From positions 1 through 64,000 of IMG/VR virus record IMGVR_UViG_3300023202_000247: DNA of 64,000 bases; one strand, written 5' to 3'. The stretch comes from a virus. How positions within the stretch are numbered: the stretch's first letter is position 1; each line of letters starts with the position of its first letter. Shown here one piece after another: positions 47,392 through 56,722 of this stretch. Under the pieces are notes generated by a model, which saw only the letters and a list, made by a program, of their open reading frames with translations, did not search any database and had not been told where the DNA came from. A program made the translations under genes and the position numbers.

Positions 47392-47859
47392 ATGATGAAT
47401 AACAAAGAAAAGGAGATGATGCGTATCCTTGATGCAATCGCATTGCACGTGGCAGCCATGGAGGATACACAAACAATTAAACCTGAAGACGCAGAGTTTT
47501 TGAAAAACTTTGTTACTGAGGGTTTAAGTCTACTGGGTGTTGACTTAGAACTTAGAGTTTTAGCTGAAATTGCTAAGCAACACACAACTACAACACCAGA
47601 AGATATTCAACAGAGAATGAAAGAGGCAGCTGAAATCGTTGCCAAAGCTCGAAAAAACCCGGTGATAAGGTATAGGATGACTTTCAGGGAAGCTGTTCAA
47701 AATCGTGACGCAGTCAACTGCGGACGATATGTAGATGTATTTCGTAGCAACGGTATGAAATACGATGATGTATTCAAGCGTGTACAAGCGATTGACCCAA
47801 CAGTTACTCTTGCTGAGTGGGAAACGCTAATGGATGAAGCTGACAATGAAAAAGAATAG
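47392..47859 (+). CDS. hypothetical 155-residue protein
   Basis: Starts 3 nt after the previous stop (a second ATG follows). All-helical, with TVTLAEWETLMDEADN at the end. Function unknown. Confidence 0.7.
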   Translation: MMNNKEKEMMRILDAIALHVAAMEDTQTIKPEDAEFLKNFVTEGLSLLGVDLELRVLAEIAKQHTTTTPEDIQQRMKEAAEIVAKARKNPVIRYRMTFREAVQNRDAVNCGRYVDVFRSNGMKYDDVFKRVQAIDPTVTLAEWETLMDEADNEKE

Positions 47860-48400
47860 TACTGACAAGCCCGTGCCCAATGCTCGTCCGATGGTAATTG
47901 GAGAGCACAGGTTTTGGTTCGAGATTGGTAAGCGTAAGCTCAATGTGTGGGAACCAGATGGCGAGCGTACTGCTTTCAATCTCAGCGAGGTAGTTGAGCG
48001 TAGTCAATATGATATTGATGAAGGTCGCTACGATGGTACTGATGATGGTATGATCAAGCCATCTGATGTGTCTAAGTTTATCCGCAAGATGTATGCAGGT
48101 AAGTACAAGATGCCTGCTGAGAAAAAGAAGAGTGGGGAGTTTGTCCTCGAGGTTGACTGGGCAAAAGTGTGGGATACCAAGCGCAAGGCTGAAATTCTCG
48201 AGAAAAATCCTGGCACATCTATGTTCAAGATTAACATCATCACCAGTATTGAGATTTATTTGCAAGTATGTGGATGGGAGAATGTTAGGTGTAATGGTCT
48301 CGGAAGCTTGTGGAAGCATCCAAAGCTCAGCAATGAACACAGTTGGCAAACTGCGTTCTTCGTTGCTATAACTGATGACAAAGAAATTCCGCTAGTGTAA
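47846..48400 (+). CDS. hypothetical 184-residue protein
   Basis: Overlaps the previous gene; an ATG 12 nt earlier is also possible. Mixed alpha/beta: GEHRFWFEIGKRKLNVWEPD, FNLSEVVERSQYDIDEGRYD. No family is recognised. Confidence 0.7.
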   Translation: MKKNSTDKPVPNARPMVIGEHRFWFEIGKRKLNVWEPDGERTAFNLSEVVERSQYDIDEGRYDGTDDGMIKPSDVSKFIRKMYAGKYKMPAEKKKSGEFVLEVDWAKVWDTKRKAEILEKNPGTSMFKINIITSIEIYLQVCGWENVRCNGLGSLWKHPKLSNEHSWQTAFFVAITDDKEIPLV

Positions 48401-48402
48401 AT

Positions 48403-48714
48403 ATGCTGAAAATTCAAGGTAGTTTATTGGGTGAGCAAATTATTACGGAGCAGGGGTGGGGCCGTAAAAACTTGTACCCAGAAATCAAGCATAAGAATAA
48501 AGCTGGTGATAAATGCGTGGTGCGCATCAAAGGGCAACAGGCATGGATTGACAAAAGGCTTCAGTTCTCACCAACTATGTACTATCTCATGACGCTCGAA
48601 TCTGATGGTGGATATCCTCCGAAGGTTGTGCTCGAAGAAATCGAGCGCAAAAAATCAGGGCGACACTGGCGTCAGGTATTCAACGAGATGAAAGCGAAAT
48701 GTGATGAGCAATAA
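48403..48714 (+). CDS. hypothetical 103-residue protein
   Basis: Basic; GRKNLYPEIKHKNKAGDKCV, then VLEEIERKKSGRHWRQVFNE. Overlaps the next gene by 11 nt. Confidence 0.65.
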   Translation: MLKIQGSLLGEQIITEQGWGRKNLYPEIKHKNKAGDKCVVRIKGQQAWIDKRLQFSPTMYYLMTLESDGGYPPKVVLEEIERKKSGRHWRQVFNEMKAKCDEQ

Positions 48715-49093
48715 TATCCTAGCAATGCCAGAAGCTACGGAGTTTTCGGATCTATTCAAGTATGCAACGTTAGAGGAGTTGCCTCCAATCATGTGGGGTC
48801 ACAGACGCAACGTTAAGTTTGGACGCATCTGTGAGGTTAACATTGCTGGTTGTGCTCGGAGCATGTATGTATCACCCAACGATGCGCTACTCGAAACACT
48901 AAAGCGAAATGTGTTTGCCATTTATGACGAAACCTATTTTCGTATCGTAAATGAAAACAAAATCAGTGGTCGACGCAGTGTCAAAACCAACAAAGCTTAC
49001 GTTGTTTGCTCGTACCGAAAGATGATTAAGCATGTGCGATTGGCACGCATTGACATATCGAGTGTGCCTCATCCAAAAATCGGTGGTAAATGA
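48704..49093 (+). CDS. hypothetical 129-residue protein
   Basis: ATG preferred over the GTG three bases earlier. NVKFGRICEVNIAGCARSMY; basic C-terminus. No family is recognised. Confidence 0.65.
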   Translation: MSNNILAMPEATEFSDLFKYATLEELPPIMWGHRRNVKFGRICEVNIAGCARSMYVSPNDALLETLKRNVFAIYDETYFRIVNENKISGRRSVKTNKAYVVCSYRKMIKHVRLARIDISSVPHPKIGGK

Positions 49094-49485
49094 GTAACAG
49101 TCCGTATCGAAGAGACCCACGGCCAATCGAGCCAAAGGTTGGTTGGTTCAGCCGAATCTTTCGGGCGATAAGGAAATATGAGATGAGCAACAACCTTGCA
49201 AATACTTTACAATTTACAGTGGCAGCAATAGTATTTACATTTTCATTTTGCTTTATCGTCTTTCACGTACAAAATTGTTTGGTTTCCAAAGGGGAGCGAG
49301 GTTGTGTTTCCAAGGCTTACGATATAGAACAGTATCGTAAAAATTATTATACACTAGAGTGTAAGCACTCACAACAAAAGATTATCTCCAAAGAAATTAA
49401 CGGAGTAAAATACTTAGTTTGTGAATGTCAAGATATGAAAGGAGATGCCGGTGTCCAAGAAAAGCAAGACGAGCAAGTTCCTTGA
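49090..49485 (+). CDS. single-pass membrane protein
   Basis: 131 residues, ATGA-coupled. Basic N-terminus, membrane helix (FTVAAIVFTFSFCFIVFHV), then an outside domain with Cys residues (CLVSKGERGCV; YLVCECQD). Function unknown. Confidence 0.65.
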   Translation: MSNSPYRRDPRPIEPKVGWFSRIFRAIRKYEMSNNLANTLQFTVAAIVFTFSFCFIVFHVQNCLVSKGERGCVSKAYDIEQYRKNYYTLECKHSQQKIISKEINGVKYLVCECQDMKGDAGVQEKQDEQVP

Positions 49486-49657
49486 GGATACTTCTGCATT
49501 CATTGCCAAAATGTTGGATAACGAGTCCTTTTTGCATGACTACGCAGAAAAGCGTACCAATGCTACCGAGCCGTTAACTGATGTCAAGCATAGTCCATTC
49601 AAGACTGGTGTGGAGGTTGCGGCAGATATGGGTGACCCGCAGTGGAGTAAGCGATGA
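49451..49657 (+). CDS. hypothetical protein, GTG start
   Basis: 68 residues. AAAGGAG is spaced correctly for this GTG but lies directly against an ATG six bases upstream. KFLEDTSAFIAKMLDNESFL then HSPFKTGVEVAADM. Overlaps neighbours on both sides. Confidence 0.6.
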   Translation: MSKKSKTSKFLEDTSAFIAKMLDNESFLHDYAEKRTNATEPLTDVKHSPFKTGVEVAADMGDPQWSKR

Positions 49658-50010
49658 TTGTAACAGTTGAAGTTACCGACCGTGCCATTGCATCTACGCT
49701 AGTTACGGCCTTCGAAACTGGGAGCTGGTGTGAGCCTGGAAAGGTTCATGATCATGTTGGTGAAAACAATCCAGCTTTCAAAGGATTTCCATGGTATGCT
49801 GCTTGGCCAGTTGCTGTGGTCTTTTTGAACGAGGATGATTTCTCGGAAAAAGAATTTCTTCTAAATGAGGTCAAGATTCGACATGGGCTCAAATTGATGC
49901 TCGAAAAGAGTCCCAGCCATTTTGCTGACGTTGCCATGGGCGATGCGGATGTTGACGTTGCAGATTTGTTTTTGCAGTACTGTGTCTTTGAAGAAGAGAA
50001 GTACGCTTGA
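49654..50010 (+). CDS. hypothetical 118-residue protein
   Basis: ATGA-coupled. MIVTVEVTDRAIASTLVTAF, then WPVAVVFLNEDDFSEKEFLL. Acidic; no family is recognised. Confidence 0.7.
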   Translation: MIVTVEVTDRAIASTLVTAFETGSWCEPGKVHDHVGENNPAFKGFPWYAAWPVAVVFLNEDDFSEKEFLLNEVKIRHGLKLMLEKSPSHFADVAMGDADVDVADLFLQYCVFEEEKYA

Positions 50011-50183
50011 GCGTTTTCATAAATCATTGTAATGACGGCTCCCATCTTTGGATATGTTTTACCAACAGAATGTTGGCGGACGAGTATATGTCCAAACGTG
50101 GGGGCGCATACACCATACGGGAGGGTGTGGGGTTTGATCCTAAATGGATTGAAACCGAAAAGAAACTACGAAGGAGTTGCTAA
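50007..50183 (+). CDS. 58-residue protein with TTG start
   Basis: TTGA overlap with the previous stop. SVFINHCNDGSHLWICFTNR and a basic end (IETEKKLRRSC) are convincing as protein; no ATG gives this frame in full. The last base of its stop overlaps the next ATG. Confidence 0.55.
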   Translation: MSVFINHCNDGSHLWICFTNRMLADEYMSKRGGAYTIREGVGFDPKWIETEKKLRRSC

Positions 50184-50518
50184 TGGCATCTGCTGATATT
50201 ATCAGGTTTCCCGACAAGCCAAGTAAAAAGCTCAGCGCTATCGATATGATGTCGCTAGCTCAAGAAATCGTCGAGCATGTGTTTGACGACTCAACGTTGG
50301 TTGAGCATCATGATGGCGATGGTGATCCGACGATTTACATCGATACATATACATGTGTCTATTGCAATGGTGATACATATTACGCTGCATCTACTGACCC
50401 TGATGGTTACTTCACCAAAGACGATGAAGCATTTGATAGTTTCAATGACGCCATGCGGGCTGCGCTCGTGTTGGTTGTTCAGAAACGCTTTGCTGAATAC
50501 CTAGAAGAGTTTCCGTGA
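50183..50518 (+). CDS. acidic hypothetical protein
   Basis: 111 residues behind GAAGGAGTTGCTA. Asp/Tyr-rich centre (HHDGDGDPTIYIDTYTCVYC). GTGA overlap with the next gene. Confidence 0.65.
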   Translation: MASADIIRFPDKPSKKLSAIDMMSLAQEIVEHVFDDSTLVEHHDGDGDPTIYIDTYTCVYCNGDTYYAASTDPDGYFTKDDEAFDSFNDAMRAALVLVVQKRFAEYLEEFP

Positions 50519-50958
50519 AATATGTTGGCTCATGGGGAATCGTTGCGCCTGTTGATGATATATGCAATATCTTCTTTAAAAGAAAGAAGGATGGTGCCTA
50601 TGTATATGTGTACACAGGTAAGAAGTCCATGAGCTATGAGTTTTTCTTTAGTGTCGAGCCTGGGACGATGCTCATGTCTGTGCGTGATGTGCTAGACACA
50701 TCTACGGTCAATGAGTTGTTGTCCATAACGAACAACATGTTGCGCGAAGAATTCGTCAACAAAAAGTTGCGTCCCAGGTTCGTCATGAATATATCAGCCG
50801 AAGAATGGTTGAGCAAAGATTCACAGGGCATTATGCTCGGGTTGAAAGCTCTGGGTATTGATGCTGTAGTTGAACGCGAAGTGTTTGAGTCACAACAGCA
50901 AGGCTATGAGATATCCAGGGCGGATTTGTTTGGGGAATTGAGTAAATGGAACATTTAA
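50515..50958 (+). CDS. hypothetical 147-residue protein
   Basis: GTG in a GTGA overlap. SWGIVAPVDDICNIFFKRKK, then a helical end. No family is recognised. Confidence 0.65.
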   Translation: MKYVGSWGIVAPVDDICNIFFKRKKDGAYVYVYTGKKSMSYEFFFSVEPGTMLMSVRDVLDTSTVNELLSITNNMLREEFVNKKLRPRFVMNISAEEWLSKDSQGIMLGLKALGIDAVVEREVFESQQQGYEISRADLFGELSKWNI

Positions 50959-51020
50959 CTTCAAAGTTGATGGCCAATTGTTTACCAGAACCCGATCATA
51001 GTGATCGATAAGGTATAAAA

Positions 51021-51434
51021 ATGGAACGTTTAAGCGAAGAAGATGCTGATAAGCGTTTGAAGTTTGATTCCGACCTTGTAAAGTATCGTTCGGAACTAGA
51101 AGACGCAGTTGAAACATATAACAATGCTTGTAAGGAAGCGCGAAAGACCCTTGTAAAAGAAATTTCTCGTTATAATCAAGTCGTCAATGATGCAAACTCT
51201 TTCATTGAAGACCAGCATGATGCTATGAAAGCATACTATCACAATCAAAGTGCTTCTTGGAAAGAATCTGATGAAGGAGATGAGTATTTTGATTGGATGG
51301 CTCAGTGGAACGTGAGTCTACAAGATTGTTTAGAACCAGATGAACGATATGAGTTGGGCATTGATGATATTCTTGATGCTTTTGATGGCGAAGAACACAT
51401 CATGTCAAACCTAGACGACAGCCCTGGCTATTAA
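51021..51434 (+). CDS. coiled-coil acidic protein
   Basis: 137 residues; long helix DADKRLKFDSDLVKYRSELE onward, acidic C-terminus (ILDAFDGEEHIMSNLDD). Directly upstream of rIIA and possibly cotranscribed. Confidence 0.65.
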   Translation: MERLSEEDADKRLKFDSDLVKYRSELEDAVETYNNACKEARKTLVKEISRYNQVVNDANSFIEDQHDAMKAYYHNQSASWKESDEGDEYFDWMAQWNVSLQDCLEPDERYELGIDDILDAFDGEEHIMSNLDDSPGY

Positions 51435-51446
51435 ATAAGGTACAAA

Positions 51447-53645
51447 ATGAGATTTCAAAAGCCTGAAAGTACTGTAATTAGCGCAAGTACTCCTGAAAAA
51501 GTTTCGGAGTTTGGAATTCGTAAGAAGGATATGGTATTCGTCTTGTCGATTTTGCGCGACAAGATGTACTCCGATCCTATGGGAGCGATCTGTCGAGAGA
51601 TTGCATGCAATGCTCGTGACGCTCATCGCGAAGCTGGCATTCCCGATACTCCAATCGAGATTTATCTGCCGAGCGCAACCAGTCCACACATCGAGTTTGT
51701 CGACTTTGGGCCTGGAATCAATCCCACGCGCATGGAAGATATTTTCATCAACTATGGTGCAAGTACCAAGCGTAAGAGCAACCAACAGACTGGTGGCTTT
51801 GGCCTGGGCGCAAAGACTCCGTTTGCGTACACGGATACGTTTAGCGTTGTTACGGTTTGGAACGGTAAGAAGCGCGAGTATACGGCATTCATTGATGATA
51901 GCCGCCACGGTTTGCTACATCTCGTTCGTACGTCTGATACGGATGAACCCACTGGTACTCGTATTATCGTTCCAGTTACTCCGTACGACAACGATCGTTT
52001 CATTACAAAGGCAGTGAAAGCAACCAAATACTGGAGTGTAAAGCCAAAATTCCACGGGCTTTCCAAGCACGTTGTCAGCGATGAGCCGTTGGCGGTACTG
52101 CTAGAGGACGAAGACTATATTATCTTCGACAACAACAAGACCTTATCATCGGATAAGTTTGCACTCGTAGATGAAATTCCATATGATTTCAAGATTCACG
52201 ATGTAATCGAAGATAGTGAGGAGCTTCAACACCTCAAATTCAAGCACATGTGTCTCAAGTTTAACACCGGTGAAGTCATCATGACTCCCAACCGTGAGAG
52301 CTTGCAGCTCGATGATTATACGAAAAAGAGCCTTCTCAAAAAACTGGTTGCTGTTAACGAAAAGCTTGTCAAGCAAGCTTTTGAAAAAGTTGATCGGCAA
52401 CAGTATCTCGATGATGCTGAATATGCTTTGATGGGTGCTGGGACCATCATTGGTACAAAGAATATTCCAGATGAATATTTCTGGAATGATGTCAAGCTTC
52501 GCTGTTCGACCATGCGTAAGGCTGGCAAGCTTGATGAGATGCAAATCATCAAGTATTTTTGGAAAACTCGTCGCAGTGGCCAATACATCGAGTCTGATAC
52601 AGTTAGCCATCTAGAATTGGATTGTAAGATTATCGTCGATCACAATTGGGAGATTGATGATGATGGCAAGCGCAAGTTCTTGCATGGACGCAATACGATT
52701 ACTCGATACGTCCGTCATTACATGCAAAAGGTTGCGGGCGGTGCATCTTTTGATGATGTTTATTATGTCGTCCGATTCCACAACGATGCGACTGAGCAAA
52801 AGTGGCTTGACCAAATCAAGTATCTAAACCCAGCAAACGTTATTGACTTTGCAAATTTGCCCAAGCCTCCGCGCAAGCGTGGTGGTAGTCGCCGCCACGT
52901 TGAACGTGGTAGTATCGATGCGTATTGTCTCAATAGGTACTATCTTGGTAATTATGACCATGATAGGTACTTGAAGCCGGAAATCATCGAAAAAGATGGA
53001 GAAGGTGTTTACATCATTTCATTTAGCAAGTCGAAGCGTCATTTTGGCGCAGGTGATTTGAAGATTGATTCCATCTTTAGCCTGCCACTAGCACTGAAGT
53101 CTTTCTATGAAAGTGTGACTGGTGAATCTCTAAAGATTCACGTTGTGTCCAAGCGCTTCGAGAAGACTCTCGGTGACGACTGGGTTCGCCTCGACGATTT
53201 CATCAAGGAAAACGTCGAGGACTTGTTTGACAAGGTCGATGTGCGCATGGCAAACACGCATGCTAAAGTCAAACGCTTTCAACGAACTCTCGAGGACAGG
53301 GACCTCGAAGTCGCTATGGAGCTTGATAAAGAGTTTGCTGCATTCTTGGAAAAAATCAAGGATATTAAAGCACCACCGTTTATCAAACTAATTGCAGAGT
53401 CTGTGGGTTTCGATCTGGAATCCTATGGTCGTGACGAGGAATTGTGCAAAGAGGCCGAGCGTTTCAAGCATTATTTCTTGTTAGATGGTTATTATGGAAA
53501 AAAGCGTCGAGACATTATCAATCTTATGATTGATTACAGACGCTTGAAAGATTTGGAAAAAGACGGTGGTCTCTCTGAGACCGAGGAAAACGAAAATGTT
53601 CAGCTTAACGCTGACGAGTTGCAACAATTGAACGAAGCAGTCTAA
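51447..53645 (+). CDS. rIIA: rIIA-like GHKL ATPase
   Basis: 732 residues. N-terminal Bergerat (GHKL) ATPase: EIACNARDAH (N box, 51-60), EFVDFGPGI (G1, Asp86), GGFGLGAKT (G2, 116-124). This is the architecture of the T4 rIIA family. In T4, rIIA and rIIB together protect infection against the lambda Rex exclusion system. The gene overlaps the rIIB homologue by 1 nt, as expected for a pair acting together, and is a firm phage marker. Confidence 0.85.
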   Translation: MRFQKPESTVISASTPEKVSEFGIRKKDMVFVLSILRDKMYSDPMGAICREIACNARDAHREAGIPDTPIEIYLPSATSPHIEFVDFGPGINPTRMEDIFINYGASTKRKSNQQTGGFGLGAKTPFAYTDTFSVVTVWNGKKREYTAFIDDSRHGLLHLVRTSDTDEPTGTRIIVPVTPYDNDRFITKAVKATKYWSVKPKFHGLSKHVVSDEPLAVLLEDEDYIIFDNNKTLSSDKFALVDEIPYDFKIHDVIEDSEELQHLKFKHMCLKFNTGEVIMTPNRESLQLDDYTKKSLLKKLVAVNEKLVKQAFEKVDRQQYLDDAEYALMGAGTIIGTKNIPDEYFWNDVKLRCSTMRKAGKLDEMQIIKYFWKTRRSGQYIESDTVSHLELDCKIIVDHNWEIDDDGKRKFLHGRNTITRYVRHYMQKVAGGASFDDVYYVVRFHNDATEQKWLDQIKYLNPANVIDFANLPKPPRKRGGSRRHVERGSIDAYCLNRYYLGNYDHDRYLKPEIIEKDGEGVYIISFSKSKRHFGAGDLKIDSIFSLPLALKSFYESVTGESLKIHVVSKRFEKTLGDDWVRLDDFIKENVEDLFDKVDVRMANTHAKVKRFQRTLEDRDLEVAMELDKEFAAFLEKIKDIKAPPFIKLIAESVGFDLESYGRDEELCKEAERFKHYFLLDGYYGKKRRDIINLMIDYRRLKDLEKDGGLSETEENENVQLNADELQQLNEAV

Positions 53646-54553
53646 TGGGAAAAATTACAGCACATACTTTGACCAAGCAATCATTTACGGTTTCTTGGGT
53701 TGATGACGACGACAAGTCGCGCTTTCGCACCATCAATGCGGATGACCCCGTGTATGAGAAATGTAAGGAAGCACTAAAAGACGGTGACGAAGAGTTGATT
53801 CTCAAGCTTCTTTATGAAGTTGAGAATAAGGTTAAGGCATCGATTGATAAAACGTTGGCAGCTGGCGTAGAGCTGGTTGAGGGTCGCTACGTCACTATCG
53901 ATGGTGAGACTGTTGGCCAAGAGTTGAGCAAGCGTATCATGGATCTTGCCGAGGAAGGGCTTCCATTTGATGCGATGGTTGAGTTCTGGCGAAACCTTTC
54001 CGAGAACCCATCGTTCCGTGCGGTGACTGGGCTGTTCAGGTTCTTGGAGACCAATCACTTCCCCATTACACCCGATGGACATTTCATTGCGTGGAAGGGA
54101 ATCGGTAGTAACTTCAAGGATCTTCACTCTAACACTATGGATAATAGTGTCGGGGCGGTTGTAAAGATGCCGCGCAATCATGTGAACGAAGATCCGAACG
54201 TCGCATGTGCAACAGGCTTGCATGTTGCAAGTCACGAGTACGCCACTGAAAACTATGGTGGCGCTGTCGTTGTCGAGGTTAAGGTCAATCCCAAGAACGT
54301 CGTTGCAGTCCCGTACGACCATAATTCTGAGAAGCTTCGCGCTTGTGAGTATAAGGTTGTGCGTGTCGCTCGTGAACCCATCATGGATCAGGTCTTTGAC
54401 GATAACGCTCTCGATAATGAGACTCGCGTTGTTGACATTGACAATGATTATGATGATGACGATGACGAGGATTATAACCCCGGCGTTTCACACGTTAGTC
54501 CTTATAATGATTACGAGGATGATGAGGATGACGATGATGACGATGATTGGTGA
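53645..54553 (+). CDS. rIIB: rIIB-like protein
   Basis: 302 residues. It contains DLAEEGLPFDAMVEFWRNLS, RFLETNHFPITPDGHFIAWK, NHVNEDPNVACATGLHVASH and VVVEVKVNPKNVVAVPYD, all typical of the T4 rIIB family. The C-terminal 45 residues are an Asp/Glu-rich tail. Sits directly after rIIA. Confidence 0.85.
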   Translation: MGKITAHTLTKQSFTVSWVDDDDKSRFRTINADDPVYEKCKEALKDGDEELILKLLYEVENKVKASIDKTLAAGVELVEGRYVTIDGETVGQELSKRIMDLAEEGLPFDAMVEFWRNLSENPSFRAVTGLFRFLETNHFPITPDGHFIAWKGIGSNFKDLHSNTMDNSVGAVVKMPRNHVNEDPNVACATGLHVASHEYATENYGGAVVVEVKVNPKNVVAVPYDHNSEKLRACEYKVVRVAREPIMDQVFDDNALDNETRVVDIDNDYDDDDDEDYNPGVSHVSPYNDYEDDEDDDDDDDW

Positions 54554-54562
54554 GGTGTAGAG

Positions 54563-54673
54563 ATTTGGGTTAATGCCCTGCTTGATGCAGATGATTCTCT
54601 TCAAACTCTTTATGATGTCTTGGCTCGTGTAGCCTGCTTGCGTAGTGGCGAAACATGGTGTTCAGATAAATAA
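54563..54673 (+). CDS. possible 36-residue ORF with ATT start
   Basis: WVNALLDADDSLQTLYDVLA and on, protein-like, between rIIB and the ligase gene. The frame has no ATG/GTG/TTG; an ATT stands 5 nt after GAGGTG-TAGAG. Could be a genuine non-canonical start or a decayed gene. Confidence 0.35.
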   Translation: MWVNALLDADDSLQTLYDVLARVACLRSGETWCSDK

Positions 54674-54678
54674 ATCTC

Positions 54679-55497
54679 ATGTCCCGCATCAATGAGTATG
54701 TAGGTCCGAAAGAGAGCGTCCGCAAGGACGCTCTTTTTCGTTATACCTCTGACAAATGGCTTGCCCAAGAAAAGCATGATGGTGTTTGGGCATTGATTTC
54801 AACCGATGAGTATGGCAAGATTGAATCCATCATATCTCGTACGGGTTTGCAGCATCCCGACGAGTACACACGTGGATTCATCGGTCTCGGTATCGGACTC
54901 ACATCTAGCAAGCTCGTTGCAGAGCTAGAGGCCGGAACGCAAGCTGCAACGAAACGTTTCAAGCGTAATGGTTATCGTAAGATTTGGTTCTTTGATGTCA
55001 TTCAGTTGCTCGGAAAAGATATTCATGAGCTAAGCCTGGAACAACGTCTTCACCTACTAAAGAGAGCATTACCATCTTCTCGAAACTTTTCCATCGTAAG
55101 AACTTCAAACTCTAACCTAGAGCAGTTCTATGACGAAGTTATGGCTGCCGGTGGTGAAGGAATCGTTCTCAAACAAAAAGATAGCAAGTACATTTCCGAA
55201 TATTCCAGTGGTAAAACCACCAAGTGGGTGCGCTGTAAACCTACGAATACACTGGACTTTTTCGTCATGGGTACTGGGTTGACGGAAAGTCGTGTACCGA
55301 ATTTGGAGCTTGGCCTTTACAAGAATGGTAAGCTGTGTTATGTTCAGTCGCTCACGGTCCCGAAGGGTTATCGAGCGAAGGAGCTGGTTGGCAAGGTAAT
55401 CGAGTGTGTCGGAGACGTGCAGATGGACTCGGGAGCGCTGAGACATGCACGTTTCAAAAGAGTGAGAAATGACAAAAATCCCGAAGCATGCACGTAG
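54679..55497 (+). CDS. ATP-dependent DNA ligase
   Basis: 272 residues. Nucleotidyltransferase motifs in order: EKHDGVWA (nucleophile Lys32), a FDVIQLLG segment, GEGIVLKQ (motif IV), TKWVRCKP (motif V), then an OB-fold. Seals nicks and breaks using ATP. Small size and linkage to Ku suggest it acts with Ku in end-joining, like a stand-alone LigD ligase. It overlaps the next ORF by 29 nt. Confidence 0.85.
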   Translation: MSRINEYVGPKESVRKDALFRYTSDKWLAQEKHDGVWALISTDEYGKIESIISRTGLQHPDEYTRGFIGLGIGLTSSKLVAELEAGTQAATKRFKRNGYRKIWFFDVIQLLGKDIHELSLEQRLHLLKRALPSSRNFSIVRTSNSNLEQFYDEVMAAGGEGIVLKQKDSKYISEYSSGKTTKWVRCKPTNTLDFFVMGTGLTESRVPNLELGLYKNGKLCYVQSLTVPKGYRAKELVGKVIECVGDVQMDSGALRHARFKRVRNDKNPEACT

Positions 55498-55741
55498 TTT
55501 GATTGTTACATATGAGTCGACACGTGCTCTTGGTCTTCCATGGAATCCATTGGCAGCCAGACGTGCACAAATGCAAGTCTGCGATGCTGTGGATAGTATG
55601 CGAAAGTATCAAAGCTTGCTCAATTCTAACGAAGAATTCGTAAAAGTTTGGGCAGTTCAAAAAGAACTTATTGATCGATACGTAGTTGAACTCCAACTAA
55701 TCAAAGATCCAAAGGTAGAGTTGAAAAATGAAAAGTACTAA
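55469..55741 (+). CDS. hypothetical protein between ligase and Ku
   Basis: 90 residues, overlapping both flanking genes (29 and 14 nt). Helical: PKHARSLIVTYESTRALGLP, then FVKVWAVQKELIDRYVVELQ. Position suggests an accessory to end-joining, but no family is recognised. Confidence 0.65.
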   Translation: MTKIPKHARSLIVTYESTRALGLPWNPLAARRAQMQVCDAVDSMRKYQSLLNSNEEFVKVWAVQKELIDRYVVELQLIKDPKVELKNEKY

Positions 55742-56597
55742 GAAGAGTGGTGCTCCGCGTGCAACTGGTAGTGCGGTCATTTCGTTCGGAATGGTTTCCA
55801 TTCCCGTCAAGCTGTATACTTCTACGAAAGATGAGAGTGTTCGTTTTAACATGATCAACCCTGCAACGCACAATCGTTGCAAGCAGAAGATTGTGGATGC
55901 GGTGACCGAGGAAGAGGTTAATCGCAACGAAACTCTCAAAGGTTTCGAGTATCAGAAAGATAACATCGTTACCTTCACCAAAGAAGAATTGGAAAAGCTC
56001 TCGGCATCTCAAGACAAGATGGTTGAGATTACCGAGTTCGTCAACAGCGATGACATCGATCCTGTTTACTTCTCCAAGAGTTACTATCTTGGTGCAGACA
56101 AGGGTGGAGATAAGCCTTACGCATTGCTGACCGAGGTAATGCGACGCACTGGTCGCGTAGCTATTGGTCGCTGGTATACTCGTGGCCAGGGACGATTGGT
56201 TCTGCTTGCACCATACGGTGAAGGATTGATTCTTCACCAGCTATGGTATGCTAATGAGGTTCGAGGCTGTGAGCACATTGCTCCAGAAGCTACGGTTTCT
56301 GAACAAGAAATTGCTCTTGCTGAGAAGCTTGTGGCCACGCTTGCCAGTGATGAGTTCGATGCAACCAAGTATCGTGACGAGTATGGTGACCGTGTGCGTG
56401 AGAGTGCGGAGTTGAAGGCTGCTGGTGGTGAGATTGCAACCCCGCAGGTCGAGAACAAAACCAATGTTACCGACCTGTTTGCTGCTCTCAACGCTAGTCT
56501 CGATAAGGTTGAGACCAAGGAAACGAAGGCAACTAAGAAAAAGGCTGCAAAGAAGACCGCACGTAAGCGCTCAACGAAAAAGAAGGCTTCGTCATAA
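55728..56597 (+). CDS. ku: Ku DNA end-binding protein
   Basis: 289 residues. AVISFGMVSIPVKLYTSTKD at the start, YFSKSYYLGADKGGDKPYAL, RVAIGRWYTRGQGRLVLLAP and a basic Lys/Arg/Ala tail (KKKAAKKTARKRSTKKK) define a bacterial-type Ku homodimer ring with DNA-binding extension. With the ligase it would give the phage its own non-homologous end-joining, for genome circularisation or repair of cuts by host nucleases. Confidence 0.92.
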   Translation: MKSTKKSGAPRATGSAVISFGMVSIPVKLYTSTKDESVRFNMINPATHNRCKQKIVDAVTEEEVNRNETLKGFEYQKDNIVTFTKEELEKLSASQDKMVEITEFVNSDDIDPVYFSKSYYLGADKGGDKPYALLTEVMRRTGRVAIGRWYTRGQGRLVLLAPYGEGLILHQLWYANEVRGCEHIAPEATVSEQEIALAEKLVATLASDEFDATKYRDEYGDRVRESAELKAAGGEIATPQVENKTNVTDLFAALNASLDKVETKETKATKKKAAKKTARKRSTKKKASS

Positions 56598-56671
56598 TAG
56601 GAGAAAAACGGTTTGAGGTATCGGCCGACATGCGCGACTGCACAGTATCATTGAATTTGAGGAAGAAAACA

Positions 56672-56719
56672 ATGAAAAAGTTTTTCAAAATGGACGAACG
56701 TACACGTCTGGAGGATTGA
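56672..56719 (+). CDS. 15-residue mini-ORF
   Basis: MKKFFKMDERTRLED behind GAGGAAGAAAAC; stop 3 nt before the next ATG. May be a leader peptide. Low confidence. Confidence 0.3.
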   Translation: MKKFFKMDERTRLED

Positions 56720-56722
56720 AAA

